A stretch of DNA of 64,000 nt from Streptomyces diacarni (lineage in GTDB: Bacteria > Actinomycetota > Actinomycetes > Streptomycetales > Streptomycetaceae). Of the stretch, positions 23,395 through 30,840 are shown in pieces. Position 1 is the stretch's first letter; each line of letters opens with the position of its first letter. The translations under genes and the position numbers were made by a program. The stretch covers positions 372,001 to 436,000 of the forward strand of contig NZ_QOIN01000047.1 of assembly GCF_003323715.1 (NCBI RefSeq), in the 5' to 3' direction. Under the pieces are notes generated by a model. That model had not been told where the DNA came from and did no database searches. It was given only the letters and a program-made list of their open reading frames with translations.

Positions 23395-23586
23395 CGGCGG
23401 CGCCTCCTGGGGCAGTGGTGGCGGGTTCACGGCTTCCCGACTGCCCGGCCTGGCGGCGTGGGCGTCGTGGTGTCGCGACGCCGTGGCTCGACGGCGACGC
23501 GGCGAGGCGCTGCACCCAGGAGACCCGCGGGAGGCTGAACCCGTGGAAACCGGCCCGGACCGGGCCCGTGGGGCCGGACACAGCAC

Positions 23587-23617
23587 GAGGCCGACCCCGA
23601 CGGGCGGGGACGGCCTC
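23587..23617 (-). terminator. rpmG terminator
   Basis: Inverted repeat GAGGCCGWCCCCG with one mismatch (left arm 23587-23599, right arm 23605-23617), 15 bp after the rpmG stop codon. Confidence 0.7.
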
Positions 23618-23632
23618 AGCGCAGAGAAGAAG

Positions 23633-23797
23633 TCAGCGCGTCTCGCGGTGCACGGTGTGCCGGTTGTCGCGCGGGCAGAACTTCTTCATCTCAAGCCTGT
23701 CCGGGTTGTTGCGCCGGTTCTTCTTCGTAATGTAGTTCCGCTCCTTGCACTCCACGCAGGCCAGCGTGATCTTCGGGCGGACGTCTGTGGCAGCCAC
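23633..23797 (-). CDS. rpmG: 50S ribosomal protein L33
   Basis: 54 residues from the GTG at 23795-23797, which has AAGGAG 8 nt upstream. The family core KITLACVECKERNYITKKN is present. Three of the four expected zinc cysteines are seen (14, 17, 41), but the fourth position is Asp44 (FCPRDNRHT). The usual zinc-type form has CPxC here. Asp can sometimes bind zinc, so this may be a weakened zinc site or a shift towards the zinc-free class. Neighbours fit the chromosomal rpmG next to hadAB and two tRNAs. Confidence 0.93.
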   Translation of the reverse strand: MAATDVRPKITLACVECKERNYITKKNRRNNPDRLEMKKFCPRDNRHTVHRETR

Positions 23798-23885
23798 GTG
23801 AGTGCTCCTTGACGAACGGACGGATGAACGCAGAAAGAGTAGCCGATCGAAGGACAGACCCCACAACCGGCTACTGTCGGTGAAG

Positions 23886-23958
23886 TAGCGGTGACCGGAC
23901 TTGAACCGGTGACACAGCGATTATGAGCCGCTTGCTCTACCGACTGAGCTACACCGCC
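23886..23958 (-). tRNA. tRNA-Met (CAT), elongator
   Basis: 73-nt cloverleaf starting GGCGGTGTAGCTCAGTCGG with anticodon loop CTCATAA and T loop GGTTCAAGTCC. The acceptor is GGCGGTG with CACCGCT (terminal G-T), discriminator A. The G-T first pair and D arm fit elongator tRNA-Met of streptomycetes. Confidence 0.93.
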
Positions 23959-23998
23959 ACGATGCGGTGATCTCCCGACGGAAGACCTCTCACATCAG

Positions 23999-24071
23999 AG
24001 CCCCAAAACGGAATCGAACCGTTGACCTTCTCCTTACCATGGAGACGCTCTGCCGACTGAGCTATTGGGGC
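23999..24071 (-). tRNA. tRNA-Thr (GGT)
   Basis: 73-nt cloverleaf starting GCCCCAATAGCTCAGTCGG with the anticodon GGT in ATGGTAA and T loop GGTTCGATTCC. The acceptor GCCCCAA pairs with TTGGGGC and the discriminator is T. It lies 40 bp upstream of tRNA-Met on the same strand. Confidence 0.95.
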
Positions 24072-24290
24072 GAGCGATGAAGACATTACACGTCCCGCCG
24101 CCAAACGTGAAATCGGTATGGGTGCCCCCCGCGTGCCCTGGGCCGCCTGGTGAGAGCCCTGGGACCACGGCCGCCCCGGCCTCCCCGTACACCACACCGG
24201 TACGACTATTCGTCTCTTCCCCGCCGCCACCGGCCACGCGTCCTACGCTCGTCCCCACCTCGACGTGGGAGCCAGGACGGGGGAGCGGAG

Positions 24291-25679
24291 ATGACCGACA
24301 GCGAGCCGCAGGAACCGGGGAGAACGGGGCACGAATTCCACGACGCCGCCCCCCGGCGTTCCGCCCGCCCGGCCCACTCTCTCGTGCTGTGCGGCGCACG
24401 GCTCGCGGACGGCCGCACGGTGGACGTACGCCTCGTCGGCGAACGCATCGAGGCCGTCGGCACGGCGGGCAGCCTCGGCGGCGCCCGCGAGTCCGGCACC
24501 CGGCTCGACCTCACCGGCTACCTCCTGCTCCCCGCACCCGCCGAACCCCACGCGCACTACGACAGCGCATTGACGGCACCGACGGCCGAACCGCCCCGCC
24601 CACGCCACCCCGAGCGCCGCCCGGGCGACACGGACGGGATCGCTGCCGGTGCCCCGGGCGGGGCCGCGGACGGTCGTCAGGACACGGCCGGCGAGGCGGA
24701 CGCCCTCCCCCGCGAGGACATCCAGCGGCGCACCACCGAAGCCGCCCTCCTCCAACTCGGCCAGGGCGCCACAGCGCTGCGCACCCACGTGCACATCGGC
24801 GACGTCGCCGGACTGCGGTCGCTGGACGCGGTGCTCCAGGCCGGGCGGGCGCTGAGCGGCATGGTCGACCTGCACACCGTGGCCGTACCGCGACTGCTGA
24901 CGGGCGTCGCGGGCGCCGAAGGGCTGGCGATGCTGCGGGACGCCGTGAAGAGAGGCGCCACGGCCGTCGGCGGCTGCCCCGACCTCGACCCCGACCCAGG
25001 CGGCTACGTCGAGGCCGTCCTGGACGTCGCCGCCGAACACGGCTGCCCGGTCGACCTGCACACCGACGGCGGCGACCCGGCCCGGCTCGCCCGGCTCGCC
25101 GCCGCGGCCGGCGGACTGCGCCCCCGCGTCGCCATCGGCCCCTGCGGCGGTCTCGCACGGCTGCCGCACCAGGTCGCCCAGCGCGCCGCGGGACAGCTGG
25201 CCGCCGCGGGAGTGACCGTCGTGTCCCTCCCCCAGGGCAACTGCGGCGTCCTCGAACGGCCCACCCCCACCGCGCCATCCCGGATGGCGCCCGTCCGCAT
25301 GCTGACGGCAGCGGGGGTCGCGGTCACGGCGGGCAGCGGAGCGCTGCGGGACGCGGCCAACCAGGTCGGCCGCGGCGACCCGCTCGAAGCCGCCTACCTG
25401 CTCGCCTCCAGCGGGGAGGCCCGCCCGGACGAGGCCTACGAGGCGATCAGCGCGCGGGCGCGGTCCGCGATGGGACTCCCCCGGGTACGCGTCGAGGCGG
25501 GCTTCCCCGCCGAACTGCTGGCCGTGCGCGCCACGGAGCTGGCCGGGGCGCTCTCCCTCGCCTACAGCAGGATCGTCGTCCACCGCGGACGCGTGGTGGC
25601 ACGGACCAGCGCCGTGCGCGAGTACTGCGACCTGGCCGGCGCCCGCGAACCGGGCCTGCCGCGCCAGTCCCAGGGCTGA
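24291..25679 (+). CDS. Amidohydrolase-like protein, degenerate metal site
   Basis: 462 residues from the ATG at 24291 (GGAG 5 nt upstream). It resembles cytosine-deaminase-type amidohydrolases: the N-terminal beta segment (SLVLCGARLADGRTVDVRLV), the HAHYDSAL metal pair, HVHIGD, DLHTDGGD, IGPCGGLARL and a C-terminal VHRGRVVARTS strand. The active-site Asp of the family (CodA ASDxxxD region) is replaced in TAGSGALRDAANQ, and the Glu after DxH is Gly. The catalytic competence is therefore doubtful. A close conserved homologue exists in Streptomyces at this locus (from memory). Function unknown. Confidence 0.78.
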   Translation: MTDSEPQEPGRTGHEFHDAAPRRSARPAHSLVLCGARLADGRTVDVRLVGERIEAVGTAGSLGGARESGTRLDLTGYLLLPAPAEPHAHYDSALTAPTAEPPRPRHPERRPGDTDGIAAGAPGGAADGRQDTAGEADALPREDIQRRTTEAALLQLGQGATALRTHVHIGDVAGLRSLDAVLQAGRALSGMVDLHTVAVPRLLTGVAGAEGLAMLRDAVKRGATAVGGCPDLDPDPGGYVEAVLDVAAEHGCPVDLHTDGGDPARLARLAAAAGGLRPRVAIGPCGGLARLPHQVAQRAAGQLAAAGVTVVSLPQGNCGVLERPTPTAPSRMAPVRMLTAAGVAVTAGSGALRDAANQVGRGDPLEAAYLLASSGEARPDEAYEAISARARSAMGLPRVRVEAGFPAELLAVRATELAGALSLAYSRIVVHRGRVVARTSAVREYCDLAGAREPGLPRQSQG

Positions 25680-25769
25680 GCCCCTGGCACCCCGGCCCCG
25701 AGGCGCGCTCAGGGCACCGGGTGGGGTGGGGTCCGTGAGCTGGTGTGTCCGGGGGCGTACGGTCGGTGC

Positions 25770-26450
25770 ATGCGCACAGTCATCGCTGGTGGACACGGTC
25801 AGATCGCGCTGCGGCTGGAGCGGCTGCTCGCCGGGCGCGGAGACGGGGTGGCGGGCATCGTGCGCCGCCCCGAACAGGCGAGCGACCTGCTGGCGGCAGG
25901 CGCCGAGCCCGTCGTGTGCGACCTGGAGTCGGCGAGCGTCCAGGAACTCGCCCGGCACCTGGAGGGCGCCGACGCGGTCGTCTTCGCCGCCGGAGCCGGT
26001 CCCGGCAGCGGCAGCGAGCGCAAGCAGACGGTGGACCACCGGGCGGCCGTCCTCTGCGCGGACGCCGCCGAGGCCGCGGGCGTACGGCGCTACCTGATGG
26101 TCTCCGCGATGAGCGCCGACGCCTCCCTGGCGGGCACGCCCGAAGGCATGGACCCCGTCTTCGCCGACTACCTGCGCGCCAAGGGAGCCGCGGACGACGA
26201 CCTGCGCGCCCGCACGGACCTGGACTGGACGGTGCTGCGGCCCGGACGGCTGACCGACGATCCCGGCACCGGCCGCGTGCACCTGGCCCCCGAGACCGGA
26301 CACGCCGAGGTGACCAGGGACGACGTCGCTGCCGTGTTGACGGCCCTGCTCGACGAGCCGCGCACCGCGGGCCTGACGCTGGAGCTGGTGGGCGGCCGCA
26401 TGCCGATCCCCGAGGCGATCGACGAGGTCGCGGGCGTGGCGGGCAGCTGA
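25770..26450 (+). CDS. NAD(P)-binding SDR-like protein
   Basis: 226 residues from the ATG at 25770. N-terminal dinucleotide motif GGHGQIALRLERLL, central VVFAAGAGPGSG, VSAMSADAS and TVLRPGRLTDDP. This is the atypical SDR_a5 (YwnB-like) group. It lacks an obvious YxxxK active site, so it may be an NAD(P)-linked reductase of unknown substrate or a redox-binding protein. It is separate from its neighbours (90 bp after the amidohydrolase). Confidence 0.82.
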   Translation: MRTVIAGGHGQIALRLERLLAGRGDGVAGIVRRPEQASDLLAAGAEPVVCDLESASVQELARHLEGADAVVFAAGAGPGSGSERKQTVDHRAAVLCADAAEAAGVRRYLMVSAMSADASLAGTPEGMDPVFADYLRAKGAADDDLRARTDLDWTVLRPGRLTDDPGTGRVHLAPETGHAEVTRDDVAAVLTALLDEPRTAGLTLELVGGRMPIPEAIDEVAGVAGS

Positions 26451-26655
26451 GCTCCCTCTCTGCCCCGACGTCACCTTCGCCACCCCACGTTCACCAGCCC
26501 ACGTGACGTCGTGTTCGCCAGGATCCGTCGAACACGAGGCCGCCCGCCCCTCCCCCGGGGTGGTTCCTCTCACCCGTCGGAGGGAGCGGGGTTGCTCCGC
26601 GCGCGAGCGGGAGATCGCATGGAGCGCCCACCCCCTGTGACCGAGGGAGCTCGAC
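26451..26655. other. Intergenic region with inverted repeat
   Basis: 205 bp without a supported gene. It contains an 8-bp perfect inverted repeat CGTGTTCG / CGAACACG (26510-26517 and 26529-26536) about 120 bp before the secreted peptide gene. It could be an operator; no promoter was identified with confidence. Confidence 0.35.
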
Positions 26656-26847
26656 ATGCGTGCACGGATCCTCCTCGCGGCCTCCGCCCTGGCCGCCGCC
26701 GGCCTGCTCGGCGGAACCGGCGCCGCCGCGGCGGCAGCCGAACCCGCACCCCCCACCTCGCACCTCAACGGCCTGGCGCACTCCACCTGCGACTCGGCGA
26801 CCAACGCCGCGGCGCTCCTCGGCGGAAGCATCAGCTGCGGGCAGTGA
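26656..26847 (+). CDS. Small secreted peptide
   Basis: 63 residues: signal peptide MRARILLAASALAAAGLLGG followed by an Ala-rich cleavage region. The mature part is about 37 residues with two cysteines (HSTCDSATNAA ... SISCGQ), suggesting one disulphide. It has a GGGAG site upstream. It is not a chaplin or a recognised lantibiotic or toxin by motif. It could be a secreted structural or signalling peptide. Confidence 0.6.
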   Translation: MRARILLAASALAAAGLLGGTGAAAAAAEPAPPTSHLNGLAHSTCDSATNAAALLGGSISCGQ

Positions 26848-26958
26848 CACCCCGCCCGCAGGTAGCCCGGTAGCCCCTGTCGCGTCACCCCTGTCGTGCC
26901 ACCCCCGTCCTGGCGCGGAGGGGTGCGGAGGGATCCACGAAGTGGAGTCGTCACGCCG

Positions 26959-27016
26959 CGGGGCTACCGTTCCCAAACGCAGGTCTCCCGTTCCCGTTTG
27001 CGGGGCTATCGTTCCC
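26959..27016 (+). repeat. Direct repeats before FkbM gene
   Basis: CGGGGCTAYCGTTCCC occurs at 26959-26974 and 27001-27016 (one mismatch), with a related CTCCCGTTCCC between. The second copy lies 3 bp before the ATG of the methyltransferase. It may be operator-like or a small local duplication. Confidence 0.5.
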
Positions 27017-27018
27017 GG

Positions 27019-27933
27019 ATGGGGAGACGGGCCGCGGAGTTTCTGGCAGAGGCAGCACGGTGGTACGTGCGGTACGCCCCTGGCCGCCTGGAGAAGCCGT
27101 CTCTCTCCCGCCTGCTGAACCAGTACTTCGCCCAAAGGCCGGTCCGTCGCACCGTGACGACTCGGACAGGCGCGGTCTTCGAGGTGGACACCGAGGACCT
27201 CATCCAGCGCTACCTCCACCTGTTCGGCGTGTGGGAGCCGCACATGACGCGTTGGCTCACGCGTCGGCTGCGCCCCGGAGACGGCTTCGTCGACGTGGGA
27301 GCCAACATCGGCTATTTCAGCGTCCTCGCCTCACATCTGGTCGGAAGAACCGGTGCGGTCACGGCGTTGGAAGCCTCCCCGCAGTTCCATCACCAGACCC
27401 TGCGCAACCTCCGGCTCAACGGCTGCACCAACGTGCGCGCCGTGAACGCCGCGGTCGCCGCCGAGCACGAGACGCTCCGCTTCACGCTCGCGTCGTCACG
27501 CAACCTGGGTGCCAACAGCGCGGTTCCGTGGGACGGGCCGGCGGCGTCCTCCTTCGAGGCGGACGCCGAGCCGTTGGCGCGGCTGCTGCGGCCGGACGAG
27601 ATCGAGGCAGCCCGCGTGATCAAGATCGACGTCGAGGGCGGCGAAGGGGCTGCCGTCCGCGGCCTGGAGCCCGTACTCGGCCGGCTCCGCCCGGACGCCG
27701 AGATAGCGGTCGAGGTCGCTCCGGAGCGCATGGCCCAGCTCGGGGACGACGCCGCCGAGTTGCTGCGCACGATGCGCGGGTACGGCTTCCACACCTACCG
27801 CCTCCCGAACAGCTACCGGGCAGGCAGCTATCCGACGGCCCTCCACGCGCCGCACCCGCCTCGGCGCTGGCACGGCCCACTGCCCGAAGTGAGCGATCTC
27901 GTCTTCTCCAGGACCGACGCCGAGGTCCTCTGA
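27019..27933 (+). CDS. FkbM family methyltransferase
   Basis: 304 residues from the ATG at 27019. The SAM-binding core reads FVDVGANIGYFSVLASHLVG (motif I), ALEASPQFHH, with KIDVEGGEGAAVRGL characteristic of the FkbM domain. Such enzymes O-methylate sugars or small molecules. The downstream 23-bp tandem repeat separates it from a convergent glycosyltransferase, so a sugar-modifying role is possible but not shown. Confidence 0.85.
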   Translation: MGRRAAEFLAEAARWYVRYAPGRLEKPSLSRLLNQYFAQRPVRRTVTTRTGAVFEVDTEDLIQRYLHLFGVWEPHMTRWLTRRLRPGDGFVDVGANIGYFSVLASHLVGRTGAVTALEASPQFHHQTLRNLRLNGCTNVRAVNAAVAAEHETLRFTLASSRNLGANSAVPWDGPAASSFEADAEPLARLLRPDEIEAARVIKIDVEGGEGAAVRGLEPVLGRLRPDAEIAVEVAPERMAQLGDDAAELLRTMRGYGFHTYRLPNSYRAGSYPTALHAPHPPRRWHGPLPEVSDLVFSRTDAEVL

Positions 27934-27942
27934 GGCCGACGC

Positions 27943-28034
27943 CCGGCATCTCCGGGGCCGACGCCCCGGAATCTCCGGGGCCGACGCCCCGGAATCTCCG
28001 GGGCCGACGCCCCGGAATCTCCGGGGCCGACGCC
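27943..28034. repeat. 23-bp tandem repeat, four copies
   Basis: Four head-to-tail units of CCGGAATCTCCGGGG followed by CCGACGCC (first unit has one variant base). Each unit contains a CCGGGGC/GCCCCGG stem at the unit junction. They lie between two convergent genes (FkbM and glycosyltransferase), so they may act as a series of bidirectional terminators. No spacers, so not a CRISPR. Confidence 0.85.
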
Positions 28035-28065
28035 GCGGGTTTCCCAGGCTCGGCCCCGCGGCCGC

Positions 28066-28827
28066 CTACTCGCCTCCCGGATACCGCCAGCGCATACGGC
28101 CCAGCGCCTTCGCCCTGGCCTCCACGACGGCCATGCGCGCGTTCCGTTCCACCGTCTCGGTATGGTCCGGCCAGCTCGTGGCCTGGCCAGGCCACTTCCG
28201 GTAGAGGAGACCGGCCTCACCGTGGAACCAGCCCTCCGCGACGGCGTTCAGGGCCAGGAGGAGACCGGTGTCCTCGGAGGCCGGAAGCGCGGTCCAACCG
28301 CCGAGCGCGGCGAGGAGGTCCCGGCGTACGCACAGGGACGCGGGATGCACCTGCGCCCTGTAGTCGTGCGCCTGCCAGTGCTCCAAAACCGCGCCGCGTT
28401 CGACGACCCCCTCGGGCGGATCCTGGTCGAAACCGACTCTCGAGCCGTCGGGAAGCAGGTCGAGTACCCGCGCGGTGGTCCAGCCGAGGTGCGGACGTGA
28501 GGTCAGGACACGGACGTCCCGGCTCAGCGCCCCGGGCGTCAGCATGTCGTCGGCGTCCAGCACGCGCACCAGGTCGACGTCCTGGCCCACCCGGGAGAGG
28601 GCGAGTGTCCTGGCGACGCCGGGCCCGCCCTGGCGCCCCTGTCCGAACGACACGCGGTCGTCCCGGGGCACGTGGGGCGCGACGTCGTCACTCTTCCCGT
28701 CCTCCTGGACGACCCACCGCCACTCCCATCCGGCGGGAAGCTCCTGCTCCCGGAGCGACTTCCACGCGTCGGACAGGTGGGAGGCCGACGGACCGTGCAC
28801 CGCGGTGACTACGACGACGCGACCCAC
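28066..28827 (-). CDS. Family 2 glycosyltransferase
   Basis: 253 residues from a GTG start 6 bp after the GntR-type regulator. N-terminal VVVVTAVHG, then the GT-A Asp motif LDADDMLTP (DxD equivalent) and central RRDLLAALGGW. A nucleotide-sugar transferase with an unknown acceptor. It is in an operon with the UTRA-type regulator, which probably controls it. Confidence 0.82.
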   Translation of the reverse strand: MGRVVVVTAVHGPSASHLSDAWKSLREQELPAGWEWRWVVQEDGKSDDVAPHVPRDDRVSFGQGRQGGPGVARTLALSRVGQDVDLVRVLDADDMLTPGALSRDVRVLTSRPHLGWTTARVLDLLPDGSRVGFDQDPPEGVVERGAVLEHWQAHDYRAQVHPASLCVRRDLLAALGGWTALPASEDTGLLLALNAVAEGWFHGEAGLLYRKWPGQATSWPDHTETVERNARMAVVEARAKALGRMRWRYPGGE

Positions 28828-28833
28828 GAGGGG

Positions 28834-29631
28834 TCACCACCTTTCGAGCTGTGTGGTGAAGATTATTTCGGTGCGGTCGCCCGGCAGCACGAGGTCCGAC
28901 ACCTCGACCGCACGGTCCCCGACGTCGCGCGAGACCTTCCGGACGACGAGCACGGAGGTCCCGGGCAGGAGACGCAGTTCTTCCGCCTCCTCCGCCGTCG
29001 GCGGCCGAGCAGTGACGTGCTCCTCCATGCGGTCGATCTCGATGCCGACCGTGCGGAGTTGGTGCATGGTCCCACCGGGCCACGGTTCGTTCGCGTCGTC
29101 GAGCAGCCCGGGGTTGCCGGAGATGTGGTCGCGCACGAGGTAGCTGGTCACGAGGTTGAAGGGAGCATCCTCCTGGCGGTACCTCGTCCGGTAGTTCCGC
29201 TGGATGAGAGCTGCCCCCGCGGGGAGGCCGAAGACGGCCGCGAGGTCGCCGCTCGCCTGCACCTCGCGGTAGTACGCGTGGAAGAGCAGGTCGTCCATCA
29301 CCAGGCCCGTGTCGTGCTCCGTCGCCCCCGTCCTGGCCCGCTCCTCGTCGGGGATCAGCGCACGGCTCTTCTCCCACTGGTGACGCTCGTTGCTGCGGGT
29401 CACCCTCTTCCGGGGCTTGCGCACGAAGCTGCCCCGGCCGTGCCGCTTCTCGATCAGCCCCTCTGTCTGGAGGAGGCTGAGCGCTTGCCGGACCGTCGGG
29501 GGGGTCTTCCGGTACTTCTTCGAGAGCTCCGCCTCGGTCGCCAGCCTGTCGCCAGGGCTCAGCTCACCTGCACGGATGGCCTCTCTCAGGTCGTCAGCGA
29601 TCTGCTCGTAGGCCTTCGCCACTGCGCTCAT
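28834..29631 (-). CDS. GntR-family (UTRA/HutC-type) regulator
   Basis: 265 residues: winged HTH at 8-70 (YEQIADDLREAIRAGELSPG, PPTVRQALSLL) and a C-terminal UTRA effector domain (about 95-260). It resembles the KorSA type of integrative-element regulators, yet it lies outside the att site of the element to its right. An inverted repeat sits just upstream (29663-29686). Co-transcribed with the glycosyltransferase. Confidence 0.86.
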   Translation of the reverse strand: MSAVAKAYEQIADDLREAIRAGELSPGDRLATEAELSKKYRKTPPTVRQALSLLQTEGLIEKRHGRGSFVRKPRKRVTRSNERHQWEKSRALIPDEERARTGATEHDTGLVMDDLLFHAYYREVQASGDLAAVFGLPAGAALIQRNYRTRYRQEDAPFNLVTSYLVRDHISGNPGLLDDANEPWPGGTMHQLRTVGIEIDRMEEHVTARPPTAEEAEELRLLPGTSVLVVRKVSRDVGDRAVEVSDLVLPGDRTEIIFTTQLERW

Positions 29632-29662
29632 CCCCTGTCACCGGTGCGGCCCTCACCCTACG

Positions 29663-29686
29663 AGTCCTCAAGTCCTCTTGATGACT
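29663..29686 (-). promoter_or_regulatory. Candidate GntR operator
   Basis: Inverted repeat AGTCCTCAAG-TCCT-CTTGATGACT (9 of 10 positions paired), 30-55 bp upstream of the regulator start. The position suggests autorepression. Confidence 0.6.
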
Positions 29687-29751
29687 AACGGTCAGCGTGT
29701 CGGCACACGGGGAGGTCACGGGTGGGGGCGGTCCGGGAGCGGTGCAACAGC

Positions 29752-29797
29752 AGAAGGGGCCCCTGCCCGGCCTCACGGCTGGTCAGGGGCCCCTTCT
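29752..29797. terminator. Terminator flanking left att (original tRNA-Tyr terminator)
   Basis: 14-bp perfect inverted repeat AGAAGGGGCCCCTG / CAGGGGCCCCTTCT (29752-29765 and 29784-29797), ending 4 bp from the left att repeat. It lies at the side where the 3' end of tRNA-Tyr would have been, and is probably the chromosomal terminator displaced by integration. Confidence 0.75.
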
Positions 29798-29801
29798 CCT
29801 C

Positions 29802-29854
29802 CTGTGGCGGCGCCAGGATTCGAACCTGGGAAGGCTGAGCCGGCAGATTTACAG
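29802..29854. repeat. Left attachment site (53-bp direct repeat)
   Basis: Identical over 53 bp to 47731-47783. It contains the 3' half of tRNA-Tyr from the anticodon stem-loop to the 3' end. The sequence then diverges (CGGGCC here, TCTGCT on the right), so this copy is a truncated tRNA fragment, not a functional gene. Confidence 0.95.
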
Positions 29855-30014
29855 CGGGCCGCTTTCACCCTCTCTGACCTGCCCGTTTCCCCGCGATGCT
29901 CCCAACTGGGGAACACGTGGGGAAGTCCCGGCCGTCGATGGGTAGGGAACCGTGACGGGTTGGGGGCAGATCGGGTGGGACACCTGACAGAAGCACACCC
30001 CTCGCTCGTTACGC

Positions 30015-30026
30015 TGGTACGCACCA
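30015..30026. promoter_or_regulatory. Operator TGGTACGCACCA upstream of GntR-Nudix
   Basis: TGGTACGCACCA differs by one base from the perfect palindrome TGGTGCGCACCA found twice at 32145-32180. It lies 26 bp before the regulator's start, so it is a candidate autoregulatory site for the GntR-Nudix protein. Confidence 0.65.
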
Positions 30027-30051
30027 CTTCAGAACGGAGAGTGCTCCGCGG

Positions 30052-30840
30052 ATGGGACCGAAGACGGCCAAGGTGTACGAGACGCTGCGCGCGCGGCTCG
30101 TCTCCGGCGAGTACTCCGCCGGCGACAAGCTGCCGTCCGAGCGGACGCTGGTGAACGAACTCGGCATCGGTCGAACGGCGCTACGTCAAGTGCTGGCCCG
30201 GCTGGTCGCTGAGGGCGCCTTGGAGGTGCGCGGCAGAAGCTCGTACCGCGTGCCCGGCGGCGTGAGCGTGGCGACGCCTGATGGCCTGGAGCCGTGGCGC
30301 ATCCACGGTGAGCGGGATCTTTACGACAACCGCTGGGTCAAGCTCCAACTCTGGGATGTCGAGCCACCCGGCATGAAGCGCTTCGAGCACCACGTCGTGA
30401 GACTTCACCACGTCGCCATCACCGCCGCCCTTGATGACGAGGACCGGGTACTGATGATGTGGCGCTACCGCTTCGTGCCTCAGCAGTGGGGGTGGGAGCT
30501 CCCGGGCGGCATCGTCGATGAAGGCGAAAAGGCCGACGACACCGCGATGCGGGAAATGGTTGAAGAGACCGGATGGCGGCCCAAAGAGCTTGAGCACGTC
30601 GTCACCTTTCAGCCCATGGTCGGCATGGTCGACTCACCTCATGAAATCTTCGTCGGCCACGGCGCCGAACGAATTGGTGAGCCGACGGATTTGGAAGAGG
30701 CCGGACACATCGAGTGGGTTCCGTTGGCCGACATTCCGGGGCTGATGGCAAGGGGTCAGCTCATGGGTTCCGGCACGCTCGTGGCCCTTCTCCACATCTT
30801 GGCGAACCGCGGTAAGCGCGGCGTCACACCCGCGCGCTGA
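30052..30840 (+). CDS. GntR-Nudix fusion regulator
   Basis: 262 residues. Residues 1-70 are a GntR winged HTH (KVYETLRARLVSGEYSAGDK, LGIGRTALRQVLARL). After a linker comes a complete Nudix domain (about 100-255) whose box GIVDEGEKADDTAMREMVEE is intact (Gly153 to Trp175; the pattern G-x5-E-x7-REUxEExG). In pSAM2 the separate Pif protein carries a Nudix motif and confers conjugal immunity. Fusion of the DNA-binding and Nudix parts suggests a regulator that senses or hydrolyses a nucleotide. It overlaps the convergent XRE gene by 17 bp. Confidence 0.88.
   Translation: MGPKTAKVYETLRARLVSGEYSAGDKLPSERTLVNELGIGRTALRQVLARLVAEGALEVRGRSSYRVPGGVSVATPDGLEPWRIHGERDLYDNRWVKLQLWDVEPPGMKRFEHHVVRLHHVAITAALDDEDRVLMMWRYRFVPQQWGWELPGGIVDEGEKADDTAMREMVEETGWRPKELEHVVTFQPMVGMVDSPHEIFVGHGAERIGEPTDLEEAGHIEWVPLADIPGLMARGQLMGSGTLVALLHILANRGKRGVTPAR

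Noticed and set aside
24243..26954. 903-residue minus-strand frame across the amidohydrolase and NAD(P)-binding genes
   Set aside because: Spans two supported genes on the other strand and the secreted peptide; codon positions fit the plus-strand genes.
27943..28034. CRISPR array
   Set aside because: Units are contiguous without spacers, only four copies, and no cas genes nearby.
29802..29854. A second functional tRNA-Tyr at the left end
   Set aside because: Only the 3' half is present; the sequence diverges before the 5' half.
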